A stretch of DNA of 64,000 nucleotides from Pseudomonadota bacterium (GTDB taxonomy: Bacteria; Pseudomonadota; Alphaproteobacteria; Rhizobiales; Devosiaceae), in the NCBI GenBank assembly GCA_023393475.1, contig JAEWLC010000109.1, positions 1 to 64,000 on the forward strand. Reading direction: 5' to 3'. The position numbers and the translations under genes were made by a program. The notes under the pieces are model-generated. The model saw nothing but the letters and a program-made list of their open reading frames with translations, was not told the origin of the DNA and searched no databases. The first letter of the stretch is position 1. Each line of letters opens with the position of its first letter. Positions 8,183 through 16,512 of the stretch are shown here, piece after piece.

Positions 8183-9916
8183 TCAGAAACTCGCGAGCAG
8201 CAACAGTGCTCCGAACAGGAAGACGATCACCGCGCCGATGAGTTCGGCCCACCAGACGATCCTCTCGCCGGAGCCGCCCGCACCGAGATAGCGCTGTGCC
8301 ACGCCCTTGGCGCCGACCGCGACGATAGCGAGGGTCGCGACCGTGATGGCCGTGCCGAGCCCCATCAGGAACACCGCCGCGATGCCGGCCGGCAGCACGC
8401 CTTGGCTCAGCGCGAAGACGAGGACAATCAGCGCCCCCGAACAGGGCCGGATGCCGACGCTGAGCACCACGCCCAGTTGCTCACGCCAGTCGCCGCCCGT
8501 CTGCTCCGGCGTCACGACATGGTGGTGCGCGTGATCGTGGCCGTGGTCGTGGTCGCCGTGGTCGTGGCCGTAGTGCGGATCGCCGGGCATGCGCCCATAG
8601 GCATCGAGGCTCGGGCCGCCCGCCGTCTCGAACGCGAACTGCTGGCCGCGTTGCGCAAGGAGCGCGTGCGGCGCTTCATCGGCATGGAGATGCTGGTGCG
8701 CCTTGTTGGTGAGGTCCGGGTGCGGGGCATGCGAATGGCCCCAGCCGAAGACTTTCCTCGCGATCAGCCAGATGCCGAGCAGCGCGATGAGCGCGTAGGA
8801 GGCCTTGTCGATCCAGCCGACCGCATTGTCCATGACGGCGCTCGAAAGCCCCAGGATGGCGGCCGCGATGCCGACGAAGACCATCGCCACGACCGATTGC
8901 AACAGCGCTGCCGCAAAGCTGAGTGCCACGCCGCGCTTGAGCTGCCTCTCGTTGGCGAGCATGTAGGACCCGATCACCACCTTGCCGTGGCCGGGCCCCG
9001 CGGCGTGAAACACGCCGTAGAGGAAGCTAAGGCCGCCGAGGATCCAGAACGCGTTCCAGTCGGTCTTGAGCTTCGCCAGAGCCGAGGTGAGGCCGAGATA
9101 GAACTGCTCCTGCGCCACCACCAGCCAGCCGAGCGGCCCGGTGCGCGAAATCTTGAACCCGGGCTCGGGCGGCGGCCCGCCGAACGGCAGGGCCGGCTTG
9201 GCTTCCGCAACCGCCGTCACCGCTTCCACCGCCGTCTCGGCTACAGGGGCCGGCGTAGAGGCCGGGCAATCGAGGACGATGGCACCCTGCGATCCGCGCA
9301 CGGCGATCTCAAGTTCCGGCGGCAGCTTGGTGACATCTGGGGAGAGCTGGAACAGCTGCTCCATCAGTTCGGGCGAGAGGTCACGCGGCGGCTGCATGGT
9401 GACCGTGCACCCGGCCGGCGCGTTCTCGACCGACACGGCCTCATTGCCGGCAAAGGTGATCGCCACATAATATTCCGGATCGGCGATGGCGATCTGGAGC
9501 CTGCCATCGACCCGGTGCGGAACCTCCGGTCCCGCGGTGAAGCTCAGGGTCGAGCGGTTGTTCGCGAACACGAACTTCGCGCCATCAGCCCGGTCCAGCG
9601 CCACTGTGCCAGAGCGATCGCCGGCCGAGGTGTAGAAGCCGTATTCGGCGAGCCCCTTGAGGTTCTCGTCGGCCAGTTCCTGCATCTCCTCGGACGAGGT
9701 GATGCCGTCGGCATTCGTATCGAGCCCCTGCACCTGCCAGACGGAGAAGGCCTCGTCGAAGGTCCAGTTGTTGCGGATGCCCGAGAGTTCGCCCGCATCG
9801 TTGAAGACCAGCGTTGCCGTCGCGTCGATGAAGATGTGCGGATGCGCCTCTGCCGCGGCCGAAAAGCCGAGGGTCGCCGCCACGGCCAGCGCCAGCTTTC
9901 GCAAAACCTGTCTCAT
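8183..9916 (-). CDS. Fused DUF1007 periplasmic domain and NicO-type nickel/cobalt exporter
   Basis: A 577-residue two-part protein. Residues 1-24 are a signal peptide (AAEAHPHIFID junction). Residues about 25-215 are DUF1007, including an EF-hand-like loop at 65-76 (DTNADGITSSEE). After a Pro/Ala linker, residues about 270-577 form the multi-helix NicO/RcnA-like transporter with FHAAGPGHGKVV, a cytoplasmic or periplasmic His-rich loop near 447-468 (alternating HDHGDHDHGHDH), and GIRPCSGALIVLVFAL. In most genomes the two parts are adjacent separate genes. NicO members export or import Ni2+/Co2+; the His-rich loop suggests metal sensing or buffering. Direction of transport is not visible. Seventeen bases downstream of a LysR regulator gene, same strand. 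Confidence 0.85.
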   Translation of the reverse strand: MRQVLRKLALAVAATLGFSAAAEAHPHIFIDATATLVFNDAGELSGIRNNWTFDEAFSVWQVQGLDTNADGITSSEEMQELADENLKGLAEYGFYTSAGDRSGTVALDRADGAKFVFANNRSTLSFTAGPEVPHRVDGRLQIAIADPEYYVAITFAGNEAVSVENAPAGCTVTMQPPRDLSPELMEQLFQLSPDVTKLPPELEIAVRGSQGAIVLDCPASTPAPVAETAVEAVTAVAEAKPALPFGGPPPEPGFKISRTGPLGWLVVAQEQFYLGLTSALAKLKTDWNAFWILGGLSFLYGVFHAAGPGHGKVVIGSYMLANERQLKRGVALSFAAALLQSVVAMVFVGIAAAILGLSSAVMDNAVGWIDKASYALIALLGIWLIARKVFGWGHSHAPHPDLTNKAHQHLHADEAPHALLAQRGQQFAFETAGGPSLDAYGRMPGDPHYGHDHGDHDHGHDHAHHHVVTPEQTGGDWREQLGVVLSVGIRPCSGALIVLVFALSQGVLPAGIAAVFLMGLGTAITVATLAIVAVGAKGVAQRYLGAGGSGERIVWWAELIGAVIVFLFGALLLLASF

Positions 9917-9932
9917 CCGCCCTGCCCCGCTA

Positions 9933-10832
9933 CTACTTCACCGGGTTGTCCGCGAACCAGGCGACCAGGTGGTCGATCAGCGCGCGAACCTTGCCGGCGA
10001 GATGCCGCCGATGCGGATAGACGGCCTGTAGGCTCGGGCCCTCCGGCATCCGGTCCTCCAGCACGCGCACCAGCCGCCCCTCGGCAATGTGTGGGTCGGC
10101 GAGGTAGGTCGGCAATACGGCAAAGCCAAGACCGGCGAGCGCCGCCTGCATCGCCGCCACCGGAGAATTCACCCGCGCCGGACCGGCTACATGCACGGTC
10201 AGCGGCTTGCCGTCCTCGATGAAGCGCCACGAGCTGTGCGAGGGCATGTTGGTATCGAGGATGCAGGGCATGTTGCGCAGCTCCTCGCCCGATGCCGGCA
10301 GCCCGACCCGCTCCACCAGGTCCGGCGAGCCGCAGATCACGTGCCGCATATCGGAAATCTTGCGGGCGATGAGCGAGGAATCCGCCAGCGTCGAGATGCG
10401 GAGCGCCACGTCGACGCCTTCCTCGACCAGGTCGACATAGCGGTCCTCGAGCCTCAGATCGACCGAGACCAGTGGGTTCTTCGCCATGAAGGCGAAGATG
10501 GCCGGTGCGAGCGTCGTTTCGCCGAGATTGCGCGGCGCCGAGACCCGCACCATCCCGCGCGGCTCCGCAGTCTGGTCGGAGATCGTCGCATCGAGGTCGT
10601 CGAGCTGCTGCAAGAGCTGGCTGGCTTCGCGATAATAGGCCTCGCCCGCCTCGGTGAGGCTCAGCTTGCGCGTGGTGCGGTTCATCAGCCGCACGCCGAG
10701 ATAGTCCTCGAGATCCGTGACGTATTTCGATAGCAGCGCCTTGGAGCGTCCGTGCTGGCGCGCCGCCGAGGAGAAACCGCCGGCGTCGAACACCTGCACG
10801 AAGGCACGGATGCGGGCGAGGTCCTGGCTCAT
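9933..10832 (-). CDS. LysR-family transcriptional regulator
   Basis: A 299-residue regulator with the N-terminal winged helix-turn-helix (about 1-60; FVQVFDAGGFSSAARQHGRSKALLSKYVTDLE and RLMNRTTRKLSLTEAG, shown here only by their order) and a substrate-binding effector domain after residue 90. It belongs to the CrgA/DmlR-like branch by its VRVSAPRNLGE and LEDRYVDLVEEGVDVALRI segments (quoted in part). Its effector is unknown. It lies 16 bases upstream of the Ni/Co exporter in the same direction, so they may be co-transcribed; whether it controls that gene cannot be told. The intergenic DNA before it is shared with a divergent small MarR-like gene. Confidence 0.9.
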   Translation of the reverse strand: MSQDLARIRAFVQVFDAGGFSSAARQHGRSKALLSKYVTDLEDYLGVRLMNRTTRKLSLTEAGEAYYREASQLLQQLDDLDATISDQTAEPRGMVRVSAPRNLGETTLAPAIFAFMAKNPLVSVDLRLEDRYVDLVEEGVDVALRISTLADSSLIARKISDMRHVICGSPDLVERVGLPASGEELRNMPCILDTNMPSHSSWRFIEDGKPLTVHVAGPARVNSPVAAMQAALAGLGFAVLPTYLADPHIAEGRLVRVLEDRMPEGPSLQAVYPHRRHLAGKVRALIDHLVAWFADNPVK

Positions 10833-10944
10833 CGTGTCACCGAAAACGTGTTAGTTGAGCGTCCAGGAGCACGCATATGTCATCCGCGCAGGGTGAACAA
10901 TGCCGGCTATTGGTCGTTTCGGGATTAACGATAGGATGGGAGCC

Positions 10945-11412
10945 ATGTCGCTCGAACCCGTCACGCAGTCTATCTATCCACCCATGACCAAACCCGAGGC
11001 CCGCTCTACGCTTTACAGGCTGATCGAAGCCGGCCAGCTGGCCCACAAGGCGCTGCTGGTGCCGCTGCTTGATCGCGGCCTCGAGCCGGGCGACGATGCC
11101 GTGATCTTCGTGCTCCACGCCGAACTCGGCGCCACCGAGGAGCGACTGGCCGAGGAGCTCGGCATCGACGCGGCAGCCCTGCAGCCACGCCTCGAACGAC
11201 TGATCGAGCGCGACGTCGTCGCCCGCCAGGCCATCGGCCCCGATCTCGCCCCCGGCCTTGCTCTCACCGAACGCGGCGCCCGCATCCGCGAAGTGCTGGC
11301 CGCGAACTGGGAACAGCTCGAGGAAGCGCTGTTCGCGGATCTGACGGACAAGAAGCGCAAGGGCCTCGGCAAGGCGCTGAAGCGGTTCGTGGAACTCCTG
11401 CGGCTGGCTTAG
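10945..11412 (+). CDS. Small winged-helix protein, MarR-like
   Basis: A 155-residue cytosolic protein. The start ATG is chosen for its GGGAG upstream and because similarity to winged helices begins after it. The central region (ATEERLAEELGIDAAALQPRLERLIERD in part) reads as a helix-turn-helix followed by a wing containing GLALTERGARI, the LTxxG pattern of MarR/PadR-type regulators; the C-terminus is a Lys/Arg-rich helix (KKRKGLGKALKRFVELL). No signal peptide or membrane helix. Target unknown. It stands alone, divergent from the LysR gene, and its stop overlaps the modB stop by four bases. Confidence 0.6.
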   Translation: MSLEPVTQSIYPPMTKPEARSTLYRLIEAGQLAHKALLVPLLDRGLEPGDDAVIFVLHAELGATEERLAEELGIDAAALQPRLERLIERDVVARQAIGPDLAPGLALTERGARIREVLAANWEQLEEALFADLTDKKRKGLGKALKRFVELLRLA

Positions 11413-12098
11413 TTCACCCCGGCGATCCGCCCCGCGCGCCGGTCGATCAGCATCACCGTGGTGATCACCACGAACGCGAACGCCACCATGCCGCCGGCGA
11501 GGATGTGGGCCTTGTCCCATTCCAGCCGCTCGACGAAATCGTAGATCGCCATCGAGACGAGCTTGGTCTCGCCCGGGATGTTTCCGCCGATCATCAGCAC
11601 CACGCCGAACTCGCCCACGGTATGCGCGAAGGTGAGGATGGCGCCGGTGAGGTAGCCCGAGCGCGCCAGCGGGATCACCAGCCGGAAGAACGTCTTCCAG
11701 CGGCCCGATCCCAGCGTCGCCGCGGCCTCAAGTGGCTCGTCACCGATATTCTCGAATGCGGTACGCAGCGGCTGGGTCATGAAGGGCAGTGAGTAGATGA
11801 CCGAGGCGATCACCAGCCCCTCGAACGAGAAGGCGAGCGTGCGTGCGCCCCAAAGCGGCGCGATCAGGCCGCCCGGACCATAGGGGCCGAAGGCCAGGAG
11901 AAGGTAGAAGCCGAGCACAGTCGGCGGGAGCACCAGCGGCAGCGAGACGATCGCCGCCACGGGCGCCTTCCAAGCCGAGTTCGTACGGGTCAGCCACCAG
12001 GCGATCGGCGTCGCGACGACGATCAGGATGGCGGTGACGATGAGCGCCAATGTGAGTGTCAGCCCGACAGGCTGCGCAATCTCGCCGGCGCTCAGCAT
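11409..12098 (-). CDS. modB: Molybdate ABC transporter permease
   Basis: Inner-membrane channel of the high-affinity molybdate importer. The 229 residues form about five to six helices; the family start with GLTLTLALIVTAIL, the LPPTVLGFYLLLAFGP loop and the cytoplasmic EAA-type coupling loop (EAAATLGSGRWKTFFRLVIP, residues about 125-145) are clear, as is FAHTVGEFGVVLMIGGN. It begins three bases after modA, so they are one transcript. The usual next gene, modC for the ATPase, is absent: a convergent MarR-like gene follows instead, so the energising subunit must be encoded elsewhere or be borrowed. Confidence 0.95.
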   Translation of the reverse strand: MLSAGEIAQPVGLTLTLALIVTAILIVVATPIAWWLTRTNSAWKAPVAAIVSLPLVLPPTVLGFYLLLAFGPYGPGGLIAPLWGARTLAFSFEGLVIASVIYSLPFMTQPLRTAFENIGDEPLEAAATLGSGRWKTFFRLVIPLARSGYLTGAILTFAHTVGEFGVVLMIGGNIPGETKLVSMAIYDFVERLEWDKAHILAGGMVAFAFVVITTVMLIDRRAGRIAGVN

Positions 12099-12101
12099 CT
12101 G

Positions 12102-12845
12102 TTATTCGACCTCGTATCCGTACTTCTCGATGATGGCCTTGCCTTCGTCGCTCCGCAAGAACTCGAGGAAGGCTTTCGCGGCCGGGTTGGCCTCGCCCGC
12201 CTTGGTCAGCACCGCATCCTGAAGGATCGGCGAATAGAGATCGGCCGGCACGCGCCAGACCTGGGTCGCCGGCTTGCCGATGACCTGGCTCAGCGCCACG
12301 AAGCCGAGTTCGGCGTTGCCGGACTCGATGAACTGCAGCGTCTGCGAGATGTTCTCGCCGGTGACGATCTTGGGGGTTACCGCTTCGGTGAGCCCGAGCT
12401 TGTCGAGGACCTCCATCCCCGCCGCGCCATAAGGAGCAGTCTTGGGATCGGCGACGGACAGGTGCTGGAAGGCATCGGCCTTGAGCACCGCTTCGCCGTC
12501 GGTGACGTCGAGCGTCGGGGCGTAGAGCACAACCTTGCCGACCGCATAGGTGAAGACCGTGCCATCGACGCCGTGGCCTTCTGCTACAGCCTGCGCCGGG
12601 CGCTTGTTGTCGGCAGCGAGGAATACCTCGAATGGGGCGGCCTGGGTGATCTGGGTGTAGAGCTGGCCGGTCGCGCCGAAGCTGAAGGTCACCGTATCAC
12701 CGGTCTTGGCGGTGAATGCCGCGCCCAGTTCCTCGGCCGGCTTGGTGAAATTGGCCGCGACGGCGGCGCTAACTTCGGCGGCTAGGGCGGGAGCGCTGAT
12801 GAGCGCGGCAAGGCCGAGGCCGAGCAGCAGGGTGAGGCGACGCAT
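12102..12845 (-). CDS. modA: Molybdate-binding periplasmic protein
   Basis: Captures molybdate or tungstate in the periplasm for ModB. The start MRRLTLLLGLGLA gives a 24-residue signal peptide ending APALAAE; an upstream in-frame start would overlap the preceding gene's end. The mature protein shows ModA features: AAVAANFTKPAEELGAAF, VTFSFGATGQLYTQI with the Ser ligands, and a C-terminal FLEFLRSDEGKAIIEKYG helix. Total 247 residues, normal. It lies just downstream of a ModE-like gene whose 3' end carries a candidate molybdenum box (12913-12936), so expression is probably repressed when molybdate is plentiful. Confidence 0.95.
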   Translation of the reverse strand: MRRLTLLLGLGLAALISAPALAAEVSAAVAANFTKPAEELGAAFTAKTGDTVTFSFGATGQLYTQITQAAPFEVFLAADNKRPAQAVAEGHGVDGTVFTYAVGKVVLYAPTLDVTDGEAVLKADAFQHLSVADPKTAPYGAAGMEVLDKLGLTEAVTPKIVTGENISQTLQFIESGNAELGFVALSQVIGKPATQVWRVPADLYSPILQDAVLTKAGEANPAAKAFLEFLRSDEGKAIIEKYGYEVE

Positions 12846-12912
12846 ATTCAAACCTTGATATGTCCGTGTGGAAATATCAGTGGTTGTGGCAAAGCCGAAT
12901 GCCTGCAGCAAG

Positions 12913-12936
12913 CGTTATTTTCGGCTGGATATATCG
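12913..12936 (-). promoter_or_regulatory. Candidate ModE operator (molybdenum box) ahead of modA
   Basis: Read on the minus strand the site is CGATATAT, eight bases, AAATAACG. The arms match in six of eight positions as an inverted repeat, with the CG[A/T]TAT[A/T]T character described for molybdenum-responsive boxes. It overlaps the TAA stop of the ModE-like gene and lies about 70 bases before modA. Assignment to ModE rests on pattern and context only. Confidence 0.45.
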
Positions 12937-13283
12937 ATGTGAAGCCGTGTAAGCGCATCGACGTCGCGGGCGATCGTGCGGCGCGTCGCCTCCTGCATGC
13001 CGCGATAGCGCTCCAGCACGTCGCGTCCGGCTACCGTAAGGGCAGCCCCCTGCTCCTTGCCGCCGCGCGACGCTTCGACGAGCGGCGCCCCGAAACCATC
13101 GTTCAGTGCCTGCACCAGCATCCAGGCCCGCTTGTAGGACATGCCCATGCGCTTGGCGGCCTCGGAGATGGAGCCGGTTTCCGCGATAAGCTCCATCAGG
13201 TCGGCACGGCCAGGCCCGATGTAGAAGCTCTCGGACAGCGTGATGCGGAGGTGGGAGAGGCCGACGACGGGTTCTTTCGCCAC
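12915..13283 (-). CDS. modE: One-domain ModE-type molybdate-responsive regulator
   Basis: A winged helix-turn-helix of about 122 residues, starting at a GTG (VAKEPVVGLSHLRITL) just after the eda stop; the start is uncertain because the upstream ribosome site is weak. LMELIAETGSISEAAKRMGMSYKRAWMLV (in part) is the ModE/LysR-like DNA-binding helix pair, followed by the GGKEQGAALTVAGRDVLERYR wing that is diagnostic of ModE N-domains. The C-terminal TOBE/Mop molybdate-binding repeats of E. coli ModE are missing, as in many Rhizobiales forms, so sensing may need a separate Mop protein. Likely autoregulates with modAB downstream. Confidence 0.8.
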   Translation of the reverse strand: MAKEPVVGLSHLRITLSESFYIGPGRADLMELIAETGSISEAAKRMGMSYKRAWMLVQALNDGFGAPLVEASRGGKEQGAALTVAGRDVLERYRGMQEATRRTIARDVDALTRLHIDISSRK

Positions 13284-13291
13284 GGCGGTTC

Positions 13292-13927
13292 TCAGCCCCG
13301 CAGTTGCGAAGCCTCGCGGGCGAGCGCCTCGATGCGCTTCCAGTCCTTGGCGGCGATCGCGTCGGCCGGCATGATCCACGAGCCACCGACGCAGATGACG
13401 TTGGGCAGTGCGAGATATTCCTTGGCCTTGACCATGTCGATGCCACCGGTCGGGCAGAAGGTGATGTCGGCGAGCGGGCTGGCATAGGCCTTCAGCACCT
13501 TGACCCCGCCCAGCGCCTCGGCCGGGAAGAACTTCAGGAACGAATAGCCGTGCTCGGACGCGGTCATCGCCTCGGTCGGCGTGCCGATGCCGGGCAGCAG
13601 TGGAATGTTGTGCTCCTCGGCTGCCTCGAGCAGGCGCGGCGATGCGCCGGGAGACACCATGAACTGGCAGCCGGCATCGACGGAATGCCCCATCTGCAGC
13701 GGCGAGCGCACCGTGCCAGAGCCGACCACGGCGCCCGGCACCTTGGCCATTTCCTCGATTACCTGCAGCGCATGCGGCGTGCGCAGCGTCACCTCGAGCA
13801 CCGGCAGGCCACCGGCGACCAGCGCTTCGGCCAGCGCCCGCGCCGTCGACACGTCGTCATGCACGATCACGGGGATCACCGGAGCGAGCGAGAGCGTCTG
13901 ACGAAGGGCGGCTGCATCTTGTGGCAT
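13292..13927 (-). CDS. eda: 2-dehydro-3-deoxy-6-phosphogluconate (KDPG) aldolase
   Basis: Cleaves KDPG into pyruvate and glyceraldehyde-3-phosphate, closing the Entner-Doudoroff pathway. The start MPQDAAALRQTLSL (211 residues) has AAGGA eight to nine bases upstream. Family motifs: VLEVTLRTPHAL with the catalytic Glu, VVGSGTV, FMVSPG, and the Schiff-base lysine in FLKFFPAEALGG; the end has CPTGGIDMVKAKEYLALPN (part). A TIM-barrel class I aldolase acting as a trimer. It heads the minus-strand run eda-modE-modA-modB; sharing a transcript with molybdate genes is unusual and probably incidental. Confidence 0.95.
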   Translation of the reverse strand: MPQDAAALRQTLSLAPVIPVIVHDDVSTARALAEALVAGGLPVLEVTLRTPHALQVIEEMAKVPGAVVGSGTVRSPLQMGHSVDAGCQFMVSPGASPRLLEAAEEHNIPLLPGIGTPTEAMTASEHGYSFLKFFPAEALGGVKVLKAYASPLADITFCPTGGIDMVKAKEYLALPNVICVGGSWIMPADAIAAKDWKRIEALAREASQLRG

Positions 13928-14062
13928 CGGGCGATCCTTGGGTGGAGCTTGTTGTCGGCCGTGAGCGTTAGGCACTTGCCCTGTCGCGATCAAGCCAAAT
14001 CGCTGCATTGAAATGTGGAGCTTTCGGCCTTACCTGTTCGCGGTTCTTGGAGGGACGACGCG

Positions 14063-15127
14063 GTGCAGCAGATCAACGCTCTGACCCCGTTGGAGGAGGC
14101 TCGCGCCATCCTCGCGGATAGCTTCGACCTCAAGTTCACCAAGGCGGTCGAGCGCGTCACGGCGCGCACCTACGACAAGCTGAAAGACCGCATCCCCGAA
14201 ATCGAATGGTCCTTCTATGCGCCGCTGATCCTGCAGATCAACCGGCTGAAGAAGGAGAAGGACGCGGTCATCCTGGCGCATAATTACCAGGCGCCGCAGA
14301 TCTACCACGGCGTCGCCGATATCGTCGGCGACAGCCTGCAGCTCGCCATCGAGGCGACCAAGGTCAAGCAGTCGATCATCGTCCAGTGCGGCGTGCACTT
14401 CATGGCCGAGACGAGCAAGCTGCTGAACCCCAAGAAGACCGTGCTGATCCCCGACAGCCGCGCCGGCTGCTCGCTGGCGAGTTCGATCACGCCCGAGGAC
14501 GTCATCGCCATGCGCGCCCAGTACCCAGGCGTGCCGGTGGTCACCTATGTGAACACCTCGGCCGCGGTGAAGGCAGTCACTGACGTCTGCTGCACCTCCT
14601 CGAACGCCGCCGACATCGTCAACGGCATTCCCGGCGACACGGTCATCATGATTCCCGACCAGTACCTGGCGCGGAACACGGCCAAGAAGACGCAGAAGAA
14701 GGTCATCACCTGGGCCGGCTCGTGCGAGGTGCACGAGACCTTCACCGCCGACGACATCAAGGAACTGCGGCACGCCTATCCGACGGCGAAGATCATCGCG
14801 CACCCTGAGTGTCCGCCAGAAGTGATCGACGCCGTCGATTTCGCCGGCTCGACCGCCGCCATGATCGACTACGTCAAGACGGAGAAGCCGCCGCGCGTGG
14901 TGATGGTCACCGAGTGCTCGATGTCGGACAATGTCGCTTCGGAAACGACCGGCGTCGACTTCCTGCGAGGCTGCAACATCTGTCCGCACATGAAGCGCAT
15001 CAACCTCGAGAACATCCTGTGGTCGCTCCACACCATGACCGAGGAAGTGACAGTGCCGCAGGAACTGATGGCCCCCGCCCGCGCCGCCGTGCAGCGCATG
15101 ATCGATTTCTCGAAGAAGCGGGATTAG
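14063..15127 (+). CDS. nadA: Quinolinate synthase A
   Basis: Condenses iminoaspartate (from NadB) with dihydroxyacetone phosphate to quinolinate, the first pyridine precursor of NAD; a [4Fe-4S] cytosolic enzyme. The GTG at 14063 is chosen because GGAGGG lies eight bases upstream; a GTG at 14015 lacks such a site. The 354-residue protein has AVILAHNYQAPQIY, DSLQLA, three cluster cysteines in IIVQCGVHFMAE, DVCCTSSNA and GCNICPHM, and AHPECPPEV. nadB lies 1.4 kb downstream on the same strand, split off by two unrelated genes; nadC is not in the window. Confidence 0.97.
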   Translation: MQQINALTPLEEARAILADSFDLKFTKAVERVTARTYDKLKDRIPEIEWSFYAPLILQINRLKKEKDAVILAHNYQAPQIYHGVADIVGDSLQLAIEATKVKQSIIVQCGVHFMAETSKLLNPKKTVLIPDSRAGCSLASSITPEDVIAMRAQYPGVPVVTYVNTSAAVKAVTDVCCTSSNAADIVNGIPGDTVIMIPDQYLARNTAKKTQKKVITWAGSCEVHETFTADDIKELRHAYPTAKIIAHPECPPEVIDAVDFAGSTAAMIDYVKTEKPPRVVMVTECSMSDNVASETTGVDFLRGCNICPHMKRINLENILWSLHTMTEEVTVPQELMAPARAAVQRMIDFSKKRD

Positions 15128-15134
15128 CCCCGGA

Positions 15135-15929
15135 CTAGTCCCGATCGAAGATGTTGGCGCGATGAAAGGCGGCTGCCTCGCTGTCGGGCCAGAGTGACGG
15201 CTCGCCCGGAAGCTCAAGCCTGCCAAGCGGCAGCAGACGCTCGTGCAGTTCGGGATCAATCAGCCGCTCTGCGACGAGAAAGCCGAAATCCGAGCCGAGC
15301 GCGACGTGTCCGCGCGTCCAGGCATGCTCGGCCGCAGCCACCATCGGCAGGTAGTTACGCACATGCAGTTGCCCGCCCAGTTCGCGCGGCCTGATTGCAG
15401 CGACGCGGAGATCCGGGTGTGGGCGCGTTTCGCTCGGCTGGAACTGCGCGCCGGTGAGGGCGCAGCGATACCTCCAGCGCGACAGGACCCGGTCGTGCAC
15501 CTTGAGATAGGCGTCGAGCGTGTTCTGCCGGTCCATCGCAAACGCCGCCTGCGCCTCGGCCAGCGCCTGCGCGCCGATATTGCCAGCACTCGCCAGTTGC
15601 AGGATTTCGTCGAACCGGACGTCGTCGAGCGCGAGGTTCCGCCGCACGCCGGGATCGCGCGCCTCGCCCTCGGCATCGCTGGGCACCGGCGTCGCAAACA
15701 GCCGGTAGTCACCCAGCTCGAGCCGGTTGAACCCCGGCACCTCGTGCCGAAGCCCGAGCAGCCGCCCGGTTCCGGTGAAAAGCACAAGGTCCGCGGCCCG
15801 CTGATAGACGAGCACTGTTTCACCGAAGGCGCGCTGCGCCAGTTGCCCGGCGCGCGAAGTGATGCGGAAACTCGCCCCTTGCGGGTCGAATTGCCTTTCA
15901 TCCTCCACCGCAAGTGCGAGCTTCGCCAC
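15135..15929 (-). CDS. HNH-fold endonuclease-like protein with degenerate active site
   Basis: A 264-residue protein without signal peptide. Residues about 1-140 are unassigned alpha/beta. The C-terminal part resembles the HNH_2 fold: YRCALTG near 154-160, then a LRVAAIRPRELGG segment where active relatives have a catalytic His before the Pro, NYLPMVAAAEHAWTRGHVAL (192-211) in place of the NG-L-L-H-FD-G region. The first catalytic His (aaHI.P) appears to be replaced by Ala (VAAIRP). It may therefore have lost nuclease activity. Located between nadA and nadB but on the opposite strand, seven bases from the nadA stop. Real function unknown. Confidence 0.6.
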   Translation of the reverse strand: MAKLALAVEDERQFDPQGASFRITSRAGQLAQRAFGETVLVYQRAADLVLFTGTGRLLGLRHEVPGFNRLELGDYRLFATPVPSDAEGEARDPGVRRNLALDDVRFDEILQLASAGNIGAQALAEAQAAFAMDRQNTLDAYLKVHDRVLSRWRYRCALTGAQFQPSETRPHPDLRVAAIRPRELGGQLHVRNYLPMVAAAEHAWTRGHVALGSDFGFLVAERLIDPELHERLLPLGRLELPGEPSLWPDSEAAAFHRANIFDRD

Positions 15930-16113
15930 CGATGCCCCCGTGACCCCGGCAAGCTAGGCACGGATACGGGAAAGAGTCTACGTAGTCTCCCTGATGGGGC
16001 GACTGGCGGTCTGCGGCTCCGCCCAATTTCCTGTTGCCACGTCGCTGCTTCTCGCTAACGTTGGTGCATCGGGCGGGGAGGAGCCTCGACCCGGAACACG
16101 AGGTCGAAGCGTC

Positions 16114-16482
16114 ATGGCACATTCGTTCAAGATCACCGCCGCCAAGGGTGGCCAGTTCGCAACCAAGTTCGTCTACAACGCGGAGACGATCTTCTGGTCC
16201 GAGAACTACGCCAGCAAATCCAGTGCGCAGAACTGCGTCGATTCGCTGAAGAAGAACGCGCCCGGCGCCGCCGTCGTCGATCTCAGCAACGGCGAAGAGG
16301 GCAAGGGTTACCGCTTCGAGATCGTTGCCTCCAAGGACGGCCAGCATTTCGTGCGCTTCGTCGCGTCGAACGGCGAAACCATGGTCCGCACCGAGACCTA
16401 TGCCTCCAAGTCGAGCGCCAAGAACGCCATCGAATCGCTCAAGACCCGCGCGGTCGAGACCCCGGTCGTCGACGAGGCCTGA
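16114..16482 (+). CDS. Tandem DUF1508 (YegP-like) protein
   Basis: A 122-residue cytosolic protein of two repeats of the DUF1508 fold. Repeat one (about 4-55) has GGQFATKFVYNAETIFWSENYASKSSAQN (part) and repeat two (about 66-115) has KDGQHFVRFVASNGETMVRTETYASKSSAKN (part); the shared sequence YASKSSA.N is the hallmark. Such small proteins are widespread and of unknown role; E. coli YegP is a homologue. Starts 31 bases upstream of nadB and on its strand, so it may be co-transcribed with it, though no functional link is known. Confidence 0.85.
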   Translation: MAHSFKITAAKGGQFATKFVYNAETIFWSENYASKSSAQNCVDSLKKNAPGAAVVDLSNGEEGKGYRFEIVASKDGQHFVRFVASNGETMVRTETYASKSSAKNAIESLKTRAVETPVVDEA

Positions 16483-16512
16483 TCCCAAGCGGCTTCGCTC
16501 CCGGGGGAGTTG

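Noticed and set aside
8159..10222. Long open frame (about 690 residues) on the plus strand
   Set aside because: It runs antisense to the NicO fusion and LysR genes; its composition is that of a GC-rich shadow (Arg, Ala, Gly, His rich) with no family resemblance.
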